64,000 bases of DNA from Prosopocoilus inquinatus (Eukaryota; Arthropoda; Insecta; Coleoptera; Lucanidae): assembly GCA_036172665.1 (NCBI GenBank), contig CM069870.1, positions 64,976,212-65,040,211 on the forward strand, given 5' to 3'. The translations under genes and the position numbers were made by a program. Positions 10,830 to 22,800 of this stretch are shown here, piece by piece. Position 1 is the first letter of the stretch, and each line of letters opens with the position of its first letter. Below the pieces are notes generated by a model, which saw only the letters and a list, made by a program, of their open reading frames with translations, was not told where the DNA came from and ran no database searches.

Positions 10830-13800
10830 CTTACCGGGACAGAAACAAGATTTGTGCTGAGGAAATTAATTTGAAACACAGCCAGCAGCTTCAGTCGTGA
10901 CGGATGTGGGCGTCAACTAAATGCGGCAATAAATGAGCGCCACCTAAAGATTTCCGGAAATGAGGAGAGGATCAAAGGAAATGACTCAATTTATGCAATA
11001 ATTTTAGTAACAGTCGACAAAGGGGCATATTCTGTACCAAAAGCATTAAATTTAAAAGGTTGTTAAATTTTGTTGCTACGGTAACAACCTATGATAGAAG
11101 TGTATTTTAAATTTTAAAGGACCTCTAAATTTTAACAGCCCGTTAATGAGTCACAGAATACGCCCCAAAGTCCACCAAGACATAGTGTGTACACACGCAA
11201 GCCTGTAAGGGAAGACAAAGTAATTTGCACGAAAAGAGAAAGCGAAAGTCGCAAACGCAACTGTCATGAGCTCCAAGGACGGGGCTGCGACAAACTCTGA
11301 CGAACTTTTGTTCCACCAGGGCACCAAGTTATCTCCGACCCTAGACGTACAATTGCAGGAACCAAAATTGCTTTGCCTTGTTTGCTGTGGAATATAGGCT
11401 CTACGGCGGCCGTAGCCCTCACGCGAAAACATACCATTGTGCCCTGGGGATATTGCAAGACGACTCTGCGTGGTCCTAGCACGTCGCAAACTAATAAAGC
11501 CAAAACTGGCTGCACGGTTGGTGAAACAAGAACCGGGAGAGTAAACTTTCGTTAATTGGTTTGAAAACCTTAATTCTAAATTTCGGTGACTATGGAAACC
11601 GTCACATTTAATAAAATGAATAATAATCGTAACTATTTATAAATTTTAAAAATACGAACGAGTACTTCATACAAATACATCATACAAATTTGTATTGCCA
11701 TACTAAATAAAATAGAACAAAATAACGGTTCTTAACATTTGGTTAGCTTTTCGATTGAATTATGGAACGCAAATGTCCGGGCGTTGATTGAATTAAGGTT
11801 TTTAATATATCCAAAATGTCACATGCTACTTCTGCAGGCTTCACTGCTTTCATTTGATTCACTGGTCGACAATTGTCTCTTACATTTTAGCTAGCATGAC
11901 GATACAGTCTTAAAAACTCAAATTTACAAGTAAGTTATTTCTGTCGTTAGTAAATTAAACAGAAGGATAATGACCGTCGCATCACCAAGAAAACTCCACG
12001 CTATCGAAATAACCCAAATTGTTATAAGGCTTTAAGTTTCCGCAACTTTACTTCTTTTTTAGAAGTTATGAGATGCATAAATGCATAAATCGAAATCATA
12101 GTGACAGCATTAAGAGCCAACAGAATAAAAGTAAAGGTAGGAAAGACCAATGATATTGTAAACACAGTCGGGGTAATTGATAATTACGACGCTTCGGTAA
12201 CCTTTGATCTTGTAAATACGCAGAAACCACGCGTGCATTTCGAGAAAAGCCAAGCCTCTTTGGTAATGTCAACAAGACACACTTCTTTGATGTTCAACCG
12301 CCAACATGCAATAACATAATTACACTAGAATGTCGATAGCGTGGATTTGATATATTCAATCTATCGTGAGACAGAGCAAGGAAGAAGCGAAAATGTACTT
12401 ACTGGTCGATAGACTTGTCCCGCTTTAAGTTTCCGCAAGTTCACCTCCTTTGCCTTTTTAAATCCCTTTTTAGTAATAGTTGTGCTTATTTATTTAGGAT
12501 GAGACACCTCCTTTGCCTTTTTAAATCCCTTTTTAGTAATAGTTGTGCTTATTTATTTAGGATGAGTCCAGTTACGTTAACCTTGAGAATGCTTTGCACT
12601 TAACCTGATTTGAATTTGAATCTTTTAATTCTTTTCCATGTTGGTTGTTTTGATTTTCTTTTATTTCTGTTTGTCGAATAACCTTTTTTCTTTGTTTTAT
12701 CTTTGTAATTTTTAAAATTAATTTTCTTTTTTTAAGTTGGGTTAACCTTAAACTTGCGTAGGATTCAATTTGTATCGTGTTTAATTTTTTTATTTTTAAT
12801 AATTCTTTGCTTTTTAAAATTTCTTGTAATAGTTGTGCGTATTTAGGTTGGGTCGAGTGAGGTTGACCTTGAGCATGATTTGGACTTAGTTTGTATTTGA
12901 ATTAATCTTTGAATTCTTTTCCTTGGACTAGACACGTCGGTTGTTTTGATTCTCTTTTATTTCTGTTTGTCAAATTATCATTCCTTTGTTTTGTTTTTTC
13001 TTAGTTTTTAAAATTAAATTGTTTTAATTTGGGTTGACCTCGACATTGTGTTGGACATAATTTGTAATAATGAGTCCCATCTTTTTAATACTTCAATAAT
13101 CTTTTGCTTTTTGAAATATGCTTTTTTATTTCGCTCGAGAAAGCTTTGCACTTAAATCTTTTAATTAATTTCTTCGATTGGGCTTCTTTTGGTTGAGTTC
13201 CACTGGGTTGACCTTGAGACGGACTTGACTTTTTAATTCTTTTTAATTCTCTTTCTTGACATGGGCGAATTGGTTACTTTTTTATTTGTTGAATAATTCT
13301 TTTGCTTTTATGATTTTTTTTTTATTTTTAAAATTAAGTTGATTCGATTTGGATTGACCTTGAAATTGCGTTGGACTTAATTTATATGAATTTTAAATAT
13401 TTAAAATTTGAATAATGCTTTGCTTTCTTAAATCTCCCTTTTTTTGGGTTGTGTTTACTTTAGGTTGAGTTCAGTTGGGTTGACCTTGAGAATCTTTTCA
13501 ATTTAAATATTTTAATTTATTCCTCCGGTTGAGCTTAATTTGGACCAATTAAGTTGGGTTGGGGTGGGCTTCGAATAAGCTCGGCCTCATTTTTTTGTCT
13601 TTTTAACTCTCTCAAAATTATCTTTTTTTGCTTTAAATCTCTTAGTTCCTTTCTCGGGTTTTGCTTAATTTGATCGAATTTACCTCTTTTCGAAGTTAGG
13701 AAAGGTTTACACAAATTAAAATCATCGTGACAGCATCAAGAGTCGACAGCATAAAAGTAAAGGTAGGAAATACCAATGGCATTGTAAACAACGCCGGATA

Positions 13801-13990
13801 ATTGGCATTTTCGACGCTGCGGTAACTTTTGATCTTACAGAAACCGCACGTGTATTTTGAGAAAAGCCACGCCCCTTTAGTAATACCAACAAGAGACGGC
13901 AAGTACATCACAAAGGCGGTGTGCGTCTTGAAAAAGAAAAGGCCAAACAACTCCATCATCGACCATGGATTATGGCCGTGGAAGCCTTCA
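10830..13990. repeat. Long non-coding repeat family A, copy 2
   Basis: It begins with 'gtgctgaggaaattaattt' and 'cttcagtcgtgacgg' (also at about 34590 and 60538). It continues with 'aactaataaagccaaaactgg' near 11491 and two copies of a 220-bp block (about 12085-12310 and 13725-13960) that flank a T-rich stretch. That stretch repeats 'gggttgaccttgag' motifs. The open frames at 11151-11555 overlap on both strands in this GC-richer block and look like chance frames. No protein family was recognised. Confidence 0.55.
12442..12567. repeat. 63-bp direct tandem duplication
   Basis: The unit beginning 'cacctcctttgccttttt' and ending at 'tttaggatgag' occurs twice back to back with a 63-bp period and almost no divergence, which points to a recent slippage or recombination event inside the T-rich part of family A. 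Confidence 0.9.
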
Positions 13991-14399
13991 AGTTAAGCTA
14001 AAGTACCTACTATCGTTATCGAATTTCATATATATTGTAATCAAAGCTTAAAAAACACCTACACTTGGTTGGACAATTTACAAGTGGCATTCAAGATTCA
14101 AGTGTTGGTGCCAAAGAAGAATCGCCTTTATGGAAACGAAAGTTACGCAGATGATGGGGAAGCATATAGTTTCCCAAATTTAAATCTAGCCCCATGCTTA
14201 GAAGTACTCTCAAATAATTTACTTAAAGGTGGCCCTAAAACCTACCTGTCCGAGTTGATGATAAAGTGCAGCAGAAGTAATCTCCTATGCCTGCCAGCTT
14301 TATGAAGTTGGGAGATGTTAAATTAAAACGCCATTTTATAATACAGGAACAGCTTCCGTGACTCGTGTCAATTCCTTAATGGGTAAAATGTGATTGCGG

Positions 14400-15380
14400 G
14401 CGCATCTTAAAAGTAAACACTAAGCATCTGAGCGCATCAAAGCGAAAGTAAATTCTTCTTCCCTTAAAAATGTTTAGCTCGAATAAAAACGTATCTTTTC
14501 CCAGCATTTTCTGACGTCTTTTCTCTTGATATTCAATACAATTGCGTAGACAAATTGCTTCGTCGAAAAAGTCGCTTCGGCTTTCAACGCGAATTCGCTG
14601 GCGCGGTGCGAGCACACAAGCACACCAACCTTTCTTTTTTATTCCCCAAACTTCAATACGCCAGAATATAATATGTATATTTTCTTTAAAAAAAAAATCA
14701 TTTTGTCCTGGCCTAATCGAATTCAGGCGACGGGCAACAATGGAAACGACGCAACGCGACGCCGACGACGCCGTCGTTTACGACAGCGTCCTGAGGGCTG
14801 CTGTGCAAGTGCAACAGGAGTCTTATAGATCAAGTGGGGTTGGCGCGACGCGAGGGAGGATTTATAATGCACTATAACAAATTGGGTTCGTTTGTACACG
14901 CTCGGAGATTTATTTGAGGAGGCGGAGGCGAGAAATTAAAAGGCGAACGGCTCTAATAACAAGTAATGGAACTCGTTCTTTCTTCATCACGCTTATTGGT
15001 CAAAACGCACTGTAACTAATAATTCGGAATAATGATATTGTTTGCCTCGTCGTCGCCTGTTTCAATAATCCCAAATATGCAGATGACAATTAGGATAATG
15101 GATCCGAGTTTCATCATGGTGGGAATCAGTCGGGGTGGTAGCGTTAGTCAATACGGGCGTGAACGGGAGGTATCAAATTTATTATGTCAAAACTGTTTTT
15201 TTTTTTAAACATTTGAAGAGACGTTTGTTGACGTTAATTAAATTCCTTTAAATATTCATTTGTGGTACGCTTTAGTTGCTGACCGTCGGCCACACTATTC
15301 GTTCCCGGTTTGGGCGCTATGATATTACTCTCTCATTGGGTCTGGAAGTTACGTTATTTGTAAATCTAATTTGATTGGTT
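14400..15380. other. Unique-looking, GC-richer segment
   Basis: No second copy was seen in the window. GC content and CpGs are raised around 14560-14960. The segment contains the possible short coding stretch described separately. It may be conserved non-coding DNA or the edge of a gene. Confidence 0.3.
14740..14877 (+). CDS. Possible short exon or small ORF, unrecognised
   Basis: An ATG in a favourable context (caacaATGg) opens a 45-codon frame rich in Asp, Ala, Gln and Val (METTQRDADDAVVY at the start), ending at a stop at 14875-14877. GC-rich codons and the start context set it apart from the surrounding AT-rich DNA. No domain, splice donor of good consensus or neighbour supports it. It may be a first exon, a micropeptide or chance. 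The annotated start is this ATG and not the upstream one at 14542, whose extra residues look like non-coding sequence. Confidence 0.18.
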   Translation: METTQRDADDAVVYDSVLRAAVQVQQESYRSSGVGATRGRIYNAL

Positions 15381-16285
15381 GAGGTTGTATTCGTGAAAGA
15401 ATTTATTTCCGACCACTTGCGCTATCACCGTTCGGCATTACCCCAGCGAAGTACAGGTACGTATAAATACTTCCTCGAATTATTGCAATTTATTATGCAA
15501 AATTCCAATCAGCTACAACGATAACTGGTATTATTTGTGCTTCGTGAACCTGCGGAATTGCTGCAAACAGCTTATTCCAAGCGGAACCGTTTCTGCGTTA
15601 AACAGTCAGGTATTTATGCGACGCCATTCTAACGACCCATGCTCTTATTAGATTTCTTTGTTCCCACAGAGAAATCCGCTTATTCAGTTCCTGGTATCGT
15701 TTTCCGAATATTCTGTCTTTCGACAATACTTCTCCATTTGCTTTTCTGTTTCGAAGTCAATTGAGGGATAACACGTTACAATATAAAAAATAGTAAATTT
15801 GAGTGTCGCATAGTGGGGCCGAGATGGAAAAAAAAACGATTTCACAAGAGGATTAATTCGTTGATCTAACTGACTTTTCTTACATTACTTTAGTCGTAGA
15901 ATCTGGCTGTGATAATGGTTTTGCGGTAAAAATTAGCTTTCATCTAATATAAGGGCTTCAATCTCATTCAGTAAGCCATAAAGCCTTAAAAAGAATAATT
16001 TTGTATAATTCCGTCAGCTTCGTGGATTATTTTTAAAAGTTGCTCCATTATATAGTTGGTTAGTACATATTAACAGCTTTTTGTAAAAAAATAAGTAACT
16101 CTTTAAAGAAACTTAGACGTGATAATTTAGCGGAAATTAGATTTCTGGGCGTAATGCGAATTTTTAGGAAGCATACAAAAAAAAGCTTCACTTTCCTACG
16201 GTCTGTAATATCGTTTTTTTTTTTAAAAGCTATAATATTTATGTAACTACCCTGAAAGTTTCACGACCGCAATCAACCGCATGCG
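15380..16285. other. Non-coding stretch, nothing recognised
   Basis: Mixed AT-rich sequence without long frames, terminal repeats or second copies that I could see. Confidence 0.4.
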
Positions 16286-16288
16286 ATA

Positions 16289-16858
16289 TACAGGCTGTTT
16301 CAAATTCAACTTTCACCATGGGGATCTCGTTTATTTGAAAAGATACTTGGTAGGTTTAAAGTTGTCCAATTTCATGAGTATTAATATCCGGAGAGAAAAA
16401 ATGTTAATTCTTATTCGAAGTAATTCCAAAAAAAGAAAAATTATAATTTTCTTATTTTGCCTCTATCTTCTCACATTAAACATTTTTATTCTGGCCTTGT
16501 TTTAAAGAATTTTTATGATACGTGCTATGTTGCCGTAATCGGCATAATGATAATCAATTTGACGAAACGTATTATAGAAAAATAGTGCTTACCGCTTTGT
16601 AGAGAATTGAGAAGTTTTTTAAGGAAGTATTTTTATTTTTCTGATATCTCTTTAAATAAAGAAGATACAGATAAAACAAGAAAATGACAACTTTTCTTTT
16701 TTTTACAATCATTTCGAATAAGAGTTAATATAGAAACTTTTTCTCTGCGGATTATTAATGTTCATCAAATTTAGCAACTTTTCCAAATCTAAGTCCTACC
16801 GTCTATCTCTTCAAATAAGCGATATCCCCAATAAGGGTCGAATTTGAAACAGCCTGTA
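16289..16858. mobile_element. Palindromic MITE (about 570 bp) with TA target site
   Basis: The left end 'tacaggctgtttcaaattc' reappears inverted at the right end (gaatttgaaacagcctgta), with TA on each side. Homology continues inward: 'ggggatctcgtttatttga' on the left against 'tcaaataagcgatatcccc' inverted on the right, and 'aaaatgttaattcttattcg' against its inverted partner. It has no transposase and is a Tc1/mariner-style non-autonomous element by its TA flanks. Confidence 0.8.
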
Positions 16859-17093
16859 TATTGAATACGAAGTTGAATAGAGATGCGAAAAACAGCACCA
16901 GCGGTCCATTTGTTGAATCAAGGAAGCCAACAGAGTTCCTCACTGTTAGTTTGTAATAGGTACATAAAAACGTTCCGCATTTGGAGTAAAATTAAAATAA
17001 TTATACCTTATAAAAAAATCCTTTTTTGAAACTTTGAGAAAGTCAAAAATTGTTATTTAGTACCTTCTTGAAATTTCCTGAGTTTCACTTCGA

Positions 17094-17850
17094 TCAGACA
17101 AAAATTCTAGAAATGAGAGGTTTTTTCCATAAATCGGGCATTTGGCCCCACTGTGTGTCGTCAGCATACAAATGACACCTACAATGCTTAAATACAGAAG
17201 GAATGTAACAAGTGTAAATTGTATAAAGAATAGGACCTAAAATTGATCCTCGAGGAACACCCACTGTTAGGGAATCAGAAACAATAACATAAATTTTCAC
17301 TTTTTGAACACGATTAGAAAAGTAATTTGAAATAATTATAATGGCACTATTATCTGACGCTTCTTTTTAGTTGTTTTATATTTATTTATAACTCAGTTCA
17401 CATTAACTTAATAACAAATAACAATAATAGTAATAATGATCATAAAAGTTCTTATAAAGAAATAATAAGAAATAATAACAAGGAAATTTAAATTTGCAAG
17501 CAAGAGATAATGAATTATAGTATCAAAGGCTTTACTATAGTTTAGGAGCATTAACAACGTAATTTTACCTTCATTATTTGCTTACGTAATACCGTCTGTA
17601 ATATTTAAGTGTGCGGTTGTACAACTGTAATTAGGTCTGAACCCTGACTGACGTTCAGAAAAAAACAGAATTTTCTAAGAGATGGTGTCTGTGTTGTTCA
17701 GCAATTAATTTTTCAAAAATCGGACGTAACTCATTCAAATTACATAGATTTTTAGTTTCAGGCAGAGGAAATGTTAATGACCTTGAATCTTTCCAAGGAA
17801 AGGCACTTTCAAATGTACAGGTATTTATTATATGACATACTGCGGTGATA
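17094..17850 (-). pseudogene. Decayed non-LTR (Jockey/CR1-like) reverse transcriptase
   Basis: Minus strand, frames broken. Reading from 17850 downward, recognisable pieces appear in the order of the reverse transcriptase domain: a stretch like 'LNELRPIFEKLI' (17700-17750), an S-G-x-x-P-x-x-S-C-T-like segment, 'YSKAFDT' (about 17530), then 'GVPRGSILGPILYTIYT' and 'YADDTQ' near 17150-17260. YADD is the catalytic metal-binding motif. Several frameshifts and an A/T-rich interruption (about 17345-17500) separate the pieces. An endonuclease and a 3' end were not found. Dead copy. Confidence 0.75.
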
Positions 17851-18224
17851 ACTTAGTTTTTCTCTGTCTGCGGTAGTTGCCCAAGGGGGTCCTAAGCCAT
17901 AGACTTGTCAGGACCTCAGAAGAGGGAGTGTATGACCTTAAGATTGCAAGACTGGTCCCTTATCACTTAGGCCATTAAGGCGTTTAGATTAAATAGATCC
18001 CTATAACAAAAGAGGCATATATGAGAAAAGAATTAAATAAAGTACTCACATTTGACTATCCTGTGGAAGGGATGACATTAAGATTGGCTAATTGTATTAA
18101 CGTTTTACCTGAAATAATTATGCCATCGTCAAACCCTATAGCAAATTACGTAAAGACACAGAAATCGTCAAAAACATACCTTAACAAAAATCATCACAAT
18201 CTGATGGGATGAAGAAGCAACAAA

Positions 18225-18415
18225 CTAACACTTCCACAACCGAGGAACGTTATTACGTGCACTCAACAACGTCAAAATGTGTCTTCAACGCTGCTGCAAC
18301 GAGCAACGTCAACATGTGAGCTCAAACACGTCAAAATATATCTTCAACGCTGCAACACGTGTTATCTACACAGCCACAACGAGTAACGTCAACACGTGTC
18401 CTCCACAATGTCAAC
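18225..18415. repeat. Degenerate tandem repeat with 'aacgtcaa' core
   Basis: The phrases 'acaacgtcaaaatgtgtctt' and 'caacgctgc' recur with 'gagcaacgtcaacatgtg', 'aacacgtcaaaatatatctt' and 'gagtaacgtcaacacgtgtc'. Three to four imperfect units of about 45-70 bp. Non-coding; a short open frame here is a by-product. Confidence 0.6.
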
Positions 18416-18639
18416 TTCATTTTATCATTTTAATATTAATGCATTCCGAATCAAAAGAGTGAAATGAAATAGAATAAATTACCTTTGCAATATCATCAGT
18501 TGTTAATGAAGTTAATAGTCAATGAAGTTATAACGTTAAATAAAACAAAAAAAAAGGTTTTGGAGAGTGAATGCGAAGATTCGGTATAAAATTTAAAAAA
18601 AATAAAGCTTGTGTTAAAAAAATAGAAAAAAAATTACTT

Positions 18640-19085
18640 TTCTTTATGCGTGAAAATGAATTATTCTTTCAACGTTGACTTATCGAAACACAGCTTCATA
18701 TAATCAAAAATTATTCGGATTCAACAAGGAATGACTGCTCACTTTAACTTAGGTCAAGAACGAGCTGCACTAGAATTATCGCATTTTGTCTCCTGTTCGA
18801 CTTTTTATGCATTTCCATCTTACGTAAGTGATGTCATCGGAAGTTGCGTTTGCTAAGCAAAAATACCTTCAATAAAATGTTCTAATTAGGTTTCATATTA
18901 CACGCGATCTCATTCTCCGGCAATCGCAATCCGGGCGGAAAATTCCTTAAAGTGCAACTTCGATGATCTCTCTGACCTTGTGCGCATTATGAATCGTTTC
19001 ATTATTATAATATTATTTAAACGTAGCATTTAATTTTCTATAAAAACTTTGCATCTCTACATATAGAAACTTTACATAATTATTC
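18640..19085 (+). repeat. Dispersed repeat family B, copy 3
   Basis: It shares 'cttacgtaagtgatgtcatc', 'gttgcgtttgctaagcaaa' and the end block 'ttgcatctctacat' with copies 1, 2 and 4. It ends next to the MITE at 19105. Non-coding. Confidence 0.5.
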
Positions 19086-19140
19086 TTGAAATCGAACGTT
19101 CAGACCCGATTTATTCACCTGATAAATTTATCTGCCAGAT

Positions 19141-20453
19141 ATTGTCACACTAAGGGTGGGGCCTCCACCCTGTCGCGGTAAGGGGGTAGCGGAGGGTTTC
19201 AGAAGGTAGAGCTTGAAACACAGTTATTTTATAAAAGTGGATACCTTTTATTAATGTAAAATTTAATATGATGGGGTTTGTTCGTAATTCAAGACGGGTG
19301 GCTGCTATTCGGGTCGTCTGTGCGGCGGCTGAGGTCAGCGTTGGCCTGGCCTGGCGACGTACTTCGGGTCCGGGCTGTACCTGCGATGTCAAGGTCGGCT
19401 CGCCGCGGCGTTTACGCCATCAGGGACGGATGACCATGATCGATCTTATGGCCCTGAACGAAGTGGCGCTGCAAGCAGGAGTGCGGTGACGGATTCAGCT
19501 GGCAGGCTGGTGCGGTTCACCGGAACTTGGTTGACCGGGTTGAGGTCGGCAGTTTCTGGCTGCAGGTTGGAAGGAGGTGGAAGAGAGGTATCCTACAATC
19601 AGCGTCAGGATACTGGCGATCTTGGGATCAGCGTCCTAGGTCTTGAAATGGTTCCGAGTGGCTCCCCTTCTTCGAGATGGCACATGATGCCGGATTCGAC
19701 GGGCGGTATGTTGCGACGATGTCAAGGTGGTCGGCTCAGGAACGGCCTTCTGGCTCTGGCTTTTAAACGCCTTCACCATGTCACGCTAAAGGTGGTCGAT
19801 TCCGATATCCAGGCGCTTGCGATGGCTTCGACGAAGTAGATGCTAAATCTAGGGGGCAGCAGCGACGACCATTGTGGGGCCTGCTGAGGTGGCGACGGCA
19901 AGCAGGAGTGCGGCGATGGCTTCAGCTGGCAGGCTGGTACGGCTTTCTGGAACTGGAGTTGACCGGGATGAGATCGACAGTTTCTGGCTGGGCGTAGACG
20001 GCGGTGGCAGAGAGGCATCTTCCGATCGGCGTCAGGATGCTGATGATCTTGGAATCAGCGATCCTGGTGGCTCTTTCTCTTCGAGATGGCAGATGTTGCC
20101 AATTCTGAGTCGTTCCTAGGTCGACTGCGAGGGCGGCTGTCCTTCTTACAGTAGGCACTAAGCCTACCGGAGTCGGGTTCGACTGCCTGTCTAAATTTTA
20201 CGCGCACTTTTTATACGAAATTTTTGTTGATTCGCGTATTGCGTTATTCGTAACATGCATACTTGATGCAATCGTTTGCCCTAGTTGTCGCCATTCTGCC
20301 GATGTTTTGTTTTGAAACAAGAACCGTGTTATATCGGGTTACCACACGCATTTTTATGACACTGTTGCCCTCGATTTCACAAGCCCGTGCTCTAATAATT
20401 TCTTTATATTATTTTTTATGAAAAACTCGAAAAACTCCCATCGTGACAGTATT
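19141..20453. mobile_element. GC-rich insert with TGTCAC...GTGACA ends (possible solo LTR)
   Basis: The insert begins TGTCACACTAAGGGTGGGG and ends CCATCGTGACA, the TG...CA layout of an LTR. It is markedly GC-richer than its flanks and lacks protein motifs. Two long direct repeats lie inside it. I do not see a convincing target duplication (flanks 'gatat' and 'gtatt'), so a solo LTR is plausible but unproven; another type of non-autonomous element remains possible. Open frames at 19268-20158 are on both strands and look incidental to GC-richness. Confidence 0.45.
19474..20110 (+). repeat. Two diverged direct repeats, period about 427 bp
   Basis: The block starting 'agcaggagtgcggtgacgga' (19474) reappears at 19901 as 'agcaggagtgcggcgatggc'. 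Both continue through 'ctggcaggctggt', 'cagtttctggctg', 'ggcgtcaggat' and 'tcttcgagatggca'. Divergence suggests an old internal duplication. Confidence 0.8.
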
Positions 20454-20773
20454 ATGTTTGAAAACCATTGTATTGATAATAGTTTCCAAGAATATTACCT
20501 GACAGATAAATTTATCAGGGTTAAGTGAAAATATCAGGCATAAATCAGATAAGGTTTTCCAAAACTCATGAAACGGTGTAGTCACGAAAAAAACGCCTAA
20601 AGTGTAACGAGCGATTGGTTAATGTACAGCTGATGACACTACCGACATCTAAGTATGTAACCTCAAGCATTACGTTGATGTATCAACAAACCTACGTACA
20701 ATACATTGCTTTAAAAGAACCTGATTTTAGGATATTCGTGACGGTTAACGAACGAGAAGAACAGAAAGCGAAG

Positions 20774-21150
20774 GAGCCGCACTAGACGCTAGTAATCGCA
20801 GCTGTAGCTGAAGCATCGCGAGGTTGAAGGGCATCAATTGGTAGCCACAGGATATTAAGGGTGCTTAAATAGCAGGATTTATATCGAACATGTTTTCTGA
20901 GTTAATATACCCGCTTTTGCGCATTTGCTTCTGATTAGTTTCCTAAAGGTTACGTTTTGCGGAGGAGCCGCACTAGAGGCTACAAGTATCGGCTTTGGCC
21001 GCAAGGTTGAGACCCATTAGTCGGTAGTCACGGAATATTATGTTTGCTGAAACAGGTATTTATACGAAACAGGTTTGCATACCCTTAACGTACCAAATTA
21101 AATAAGAAAATTGTATCCCTTTGTTTATGATCGGTTTCGTAAAGTTTACG
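20774..21150 (+). repeat. Two-copy tandem repeat, period about 188 bp
   Basis: 'ggagccgcactagacgct' at 20774 and 'ggagccgcactagaggct' at about 20962 open two diverged units. Both contain 'ggttgaaggg' or 'ggttgagacc', a 'ggtagccacaggatatta' or 'ggtagtcacggaatatta' block and a closing 'gttacgttttg' phrase. Confidence 0.75.
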
Positions 21151-21239
21151 TTTTGAGTTTTAAGACATTTTGCGGTTTATTTTATACTCCTAATTTGAAA
21201 TCGGTAAATGTTTCAATGTTTACAGAGAGTGTAGTTAAT

Positions 21240-21720
21240 TAGTTAATTAGTAGTCGACCGATGTAATTAACATAAAGGGCTGCCTCGCCGTGAAGAATAT
21301 TCGAAGTATTTACAGAGCGCGTCGCTTTAAAATTCCTGAAATGATTCTCGCGCTCGCGCTCGGCGAGGTCCGACGCTTTTTCTTCTTGTTCCCGAACCTC
21401 TAAATTTCTGCTACACACGTCCGATTCAATCAATTTCGGTTTATTATCTCTTTTCTCTAACTTGATTCGTAGATATAATTCCCGGCGGACGCCTCCGGCG
21501 GATCGGAACAACGCTCTTGATGGGAAATATCTCATCTTGTTTTCGGTAATATTTACAAGCCAAGTGAAAGGCGTCGGATGAATGCGGCGCTTACGTTTTG
21601 ACGCGAGTTCGAGTTTGAGTTCCCTTTATTTTATTATTTATGTTTGGTAAAAATTTCATTTCTACGCGGTTCGATTCGATCTCGTTCAAAAACATTATCC
21701 GCCTGCTTACCAAGACCTAC
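21240..21720. other. Unique-looking, CpG-containing segment
   Basis: GC-richer sequence with no second copy in the window. A 98-codon minus-strand frame (21239-21535) is rich in Arg, Glu and Lys but matches no family I know; it may be chance in a purine-biased strand. Treat as possible regulatory or low-confidence coding DNA. Confidence 0.25.
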
Positions 21721-22067
21721 AAAATATTTCTAACGATAAGTGAATGAGGTATGAAGTATTTTTAGAAAATGGCATTGAGCCCGAATGCACGAAGGATTTG
21801 AACCAATTTAAATCAAATTAGAACATATTTGGAATGTGGGGAAAATAGGTGTAGGGAATGACACATATCAGATGGAAGACAAACATTGTGATTACGTGTG
21901 CGCACGTATTGGATATCCATTATGTAAAGATCACCATCCTTCATACTATATATTTTTCGACGTCATAAACCCACCTACAATAAATAATACATCGCCTTCT
22001 GTCGTATATATATAATTCTCGTGTCATTCCTGATTAATAAATGTCCTACGTCGCATTGTGATCCACA

Positions 22068-22485
22068 CACATAATTATTGTTGCAAGGTACAAAGGCCGT
22101 TTCAGTCTATCCAATTATTTCTTGTACATACAATATTTGTATCAATTTCTACAATAATATTTGAATAGAAGAAAAAAGGGTAGTCTAAAACCAGCTTTAT
22201 TTTAAGCACGTGATTATTGCTGCAACGTATAAAGACCGCGTCAGGCTATCCTATTTCTTATACATTCAATATTCGTGTCAATTTCTACAATACTATTCGA
22301 ATAGAAAAAACTAGGATAGTCTCAAACCAGCTTTATTTTAAGTACATGATTGTTGTTGCAAGGCATAAAGACCGTTTCAGACTATCCTATTTCCTGTACA
22401 TACAATATTTGTCTTAATTTCTACAATAACATTCGAAGAGAAAAAAATAAGGTACTCTAAACCCAGCTTTATTTTAAGTACGTGC
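22068..22485 (+). repeat. Three-copy tandem repeat, period 137 bp
   Basis: Units start near 22068, 22206 and 22343 and a fourth start is cut short at 22480. Each contains 'gcaaggtacaaaggccg'-type sequence, 'caatttctacaata', an 'attcgaatagaa' box and 'ccagctttattttaag'. The middle unit is the most diverged in places. Non-coding. Confidence 0.85.
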
Positions 22486-22800
22486 ATACATCGCGCTTTC
22501 GTTCGCCGCACCGACCCGACCGGCGAGATTTAATTTCGCAACACAGACGATAATGAACGACTTTAATAACGTCGAACGCTTTCCGGTCGAAACTAATCTA
22601 TTTTGCCGAACCGCGATTAATAACGGAGACATTACCGCACCGAATACGTGAACGGCCATAAAAAGACAAATGGCCGAATGTATGTTACGATAATGACGTT
22701 CGGTAATTCCCCTAAATCGGTGGGTAAACGCTTGATGGATTCACGCAGTTAGGTAGAGTCCGCGTAATCGCCGGGAATGAAATTTTGGTTTCAATAAACG
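22485..22800. other. GC-richer unique-looking island
   Basis: It contains 'cgttcgccgcaccgacccga' and other CpG-rich phrases directly after the 137-bp array. No second copy in the window, and the 61-codon minus frame is unrecognised. Candidate conserved non-coding DNA by composition only. Confidence 0.3.

Larger units (their letters stand above)
19103..20528. mobile_element. MITE related to 2160-2251, split by an insertion
   Basis: The left part (19103-19140) contains 'cctgataaatttatctgcca'; the right part (20455-20528) contains the inverted 'acctgacagataaatttatc'. Together they match the palindromic element at 2160. Between them lies a GC-rich insert with TGTCAC...GTGACA ends. The insert therefore arrived after the MITE. 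Confidence 0.5.

Noticed and set aside
11151..11555. 112- and 83-codon minus frames and a 60-codon plus frame
   Set aside because: Three mutually overlapping frames on opposite strands in a GC-richer block of family A; other family A copies do not keep them open.
19268..20158. Several long frames on both strands in a GC-rich segment
   Set aside because: GC-rich DNA has few stops. The frames lie on both strands across an internal direct repeat and match no protein family I know; the segment reads better as an LTR-like insert.
20625..20660. Hammerhead-like CTGATGA at 20630 and at about 59130 (minus)
   Set aside because: CTGATGA is present, but no GAAA box follows at hammerhead spacing and no stem II can be formed.
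22068..22485. CRISPR-like array
   Set aside because: Only three units of 137 bp without separate repeat and spacer parts, in eukaryotic DNA; it is an ordinary tandem repeat.
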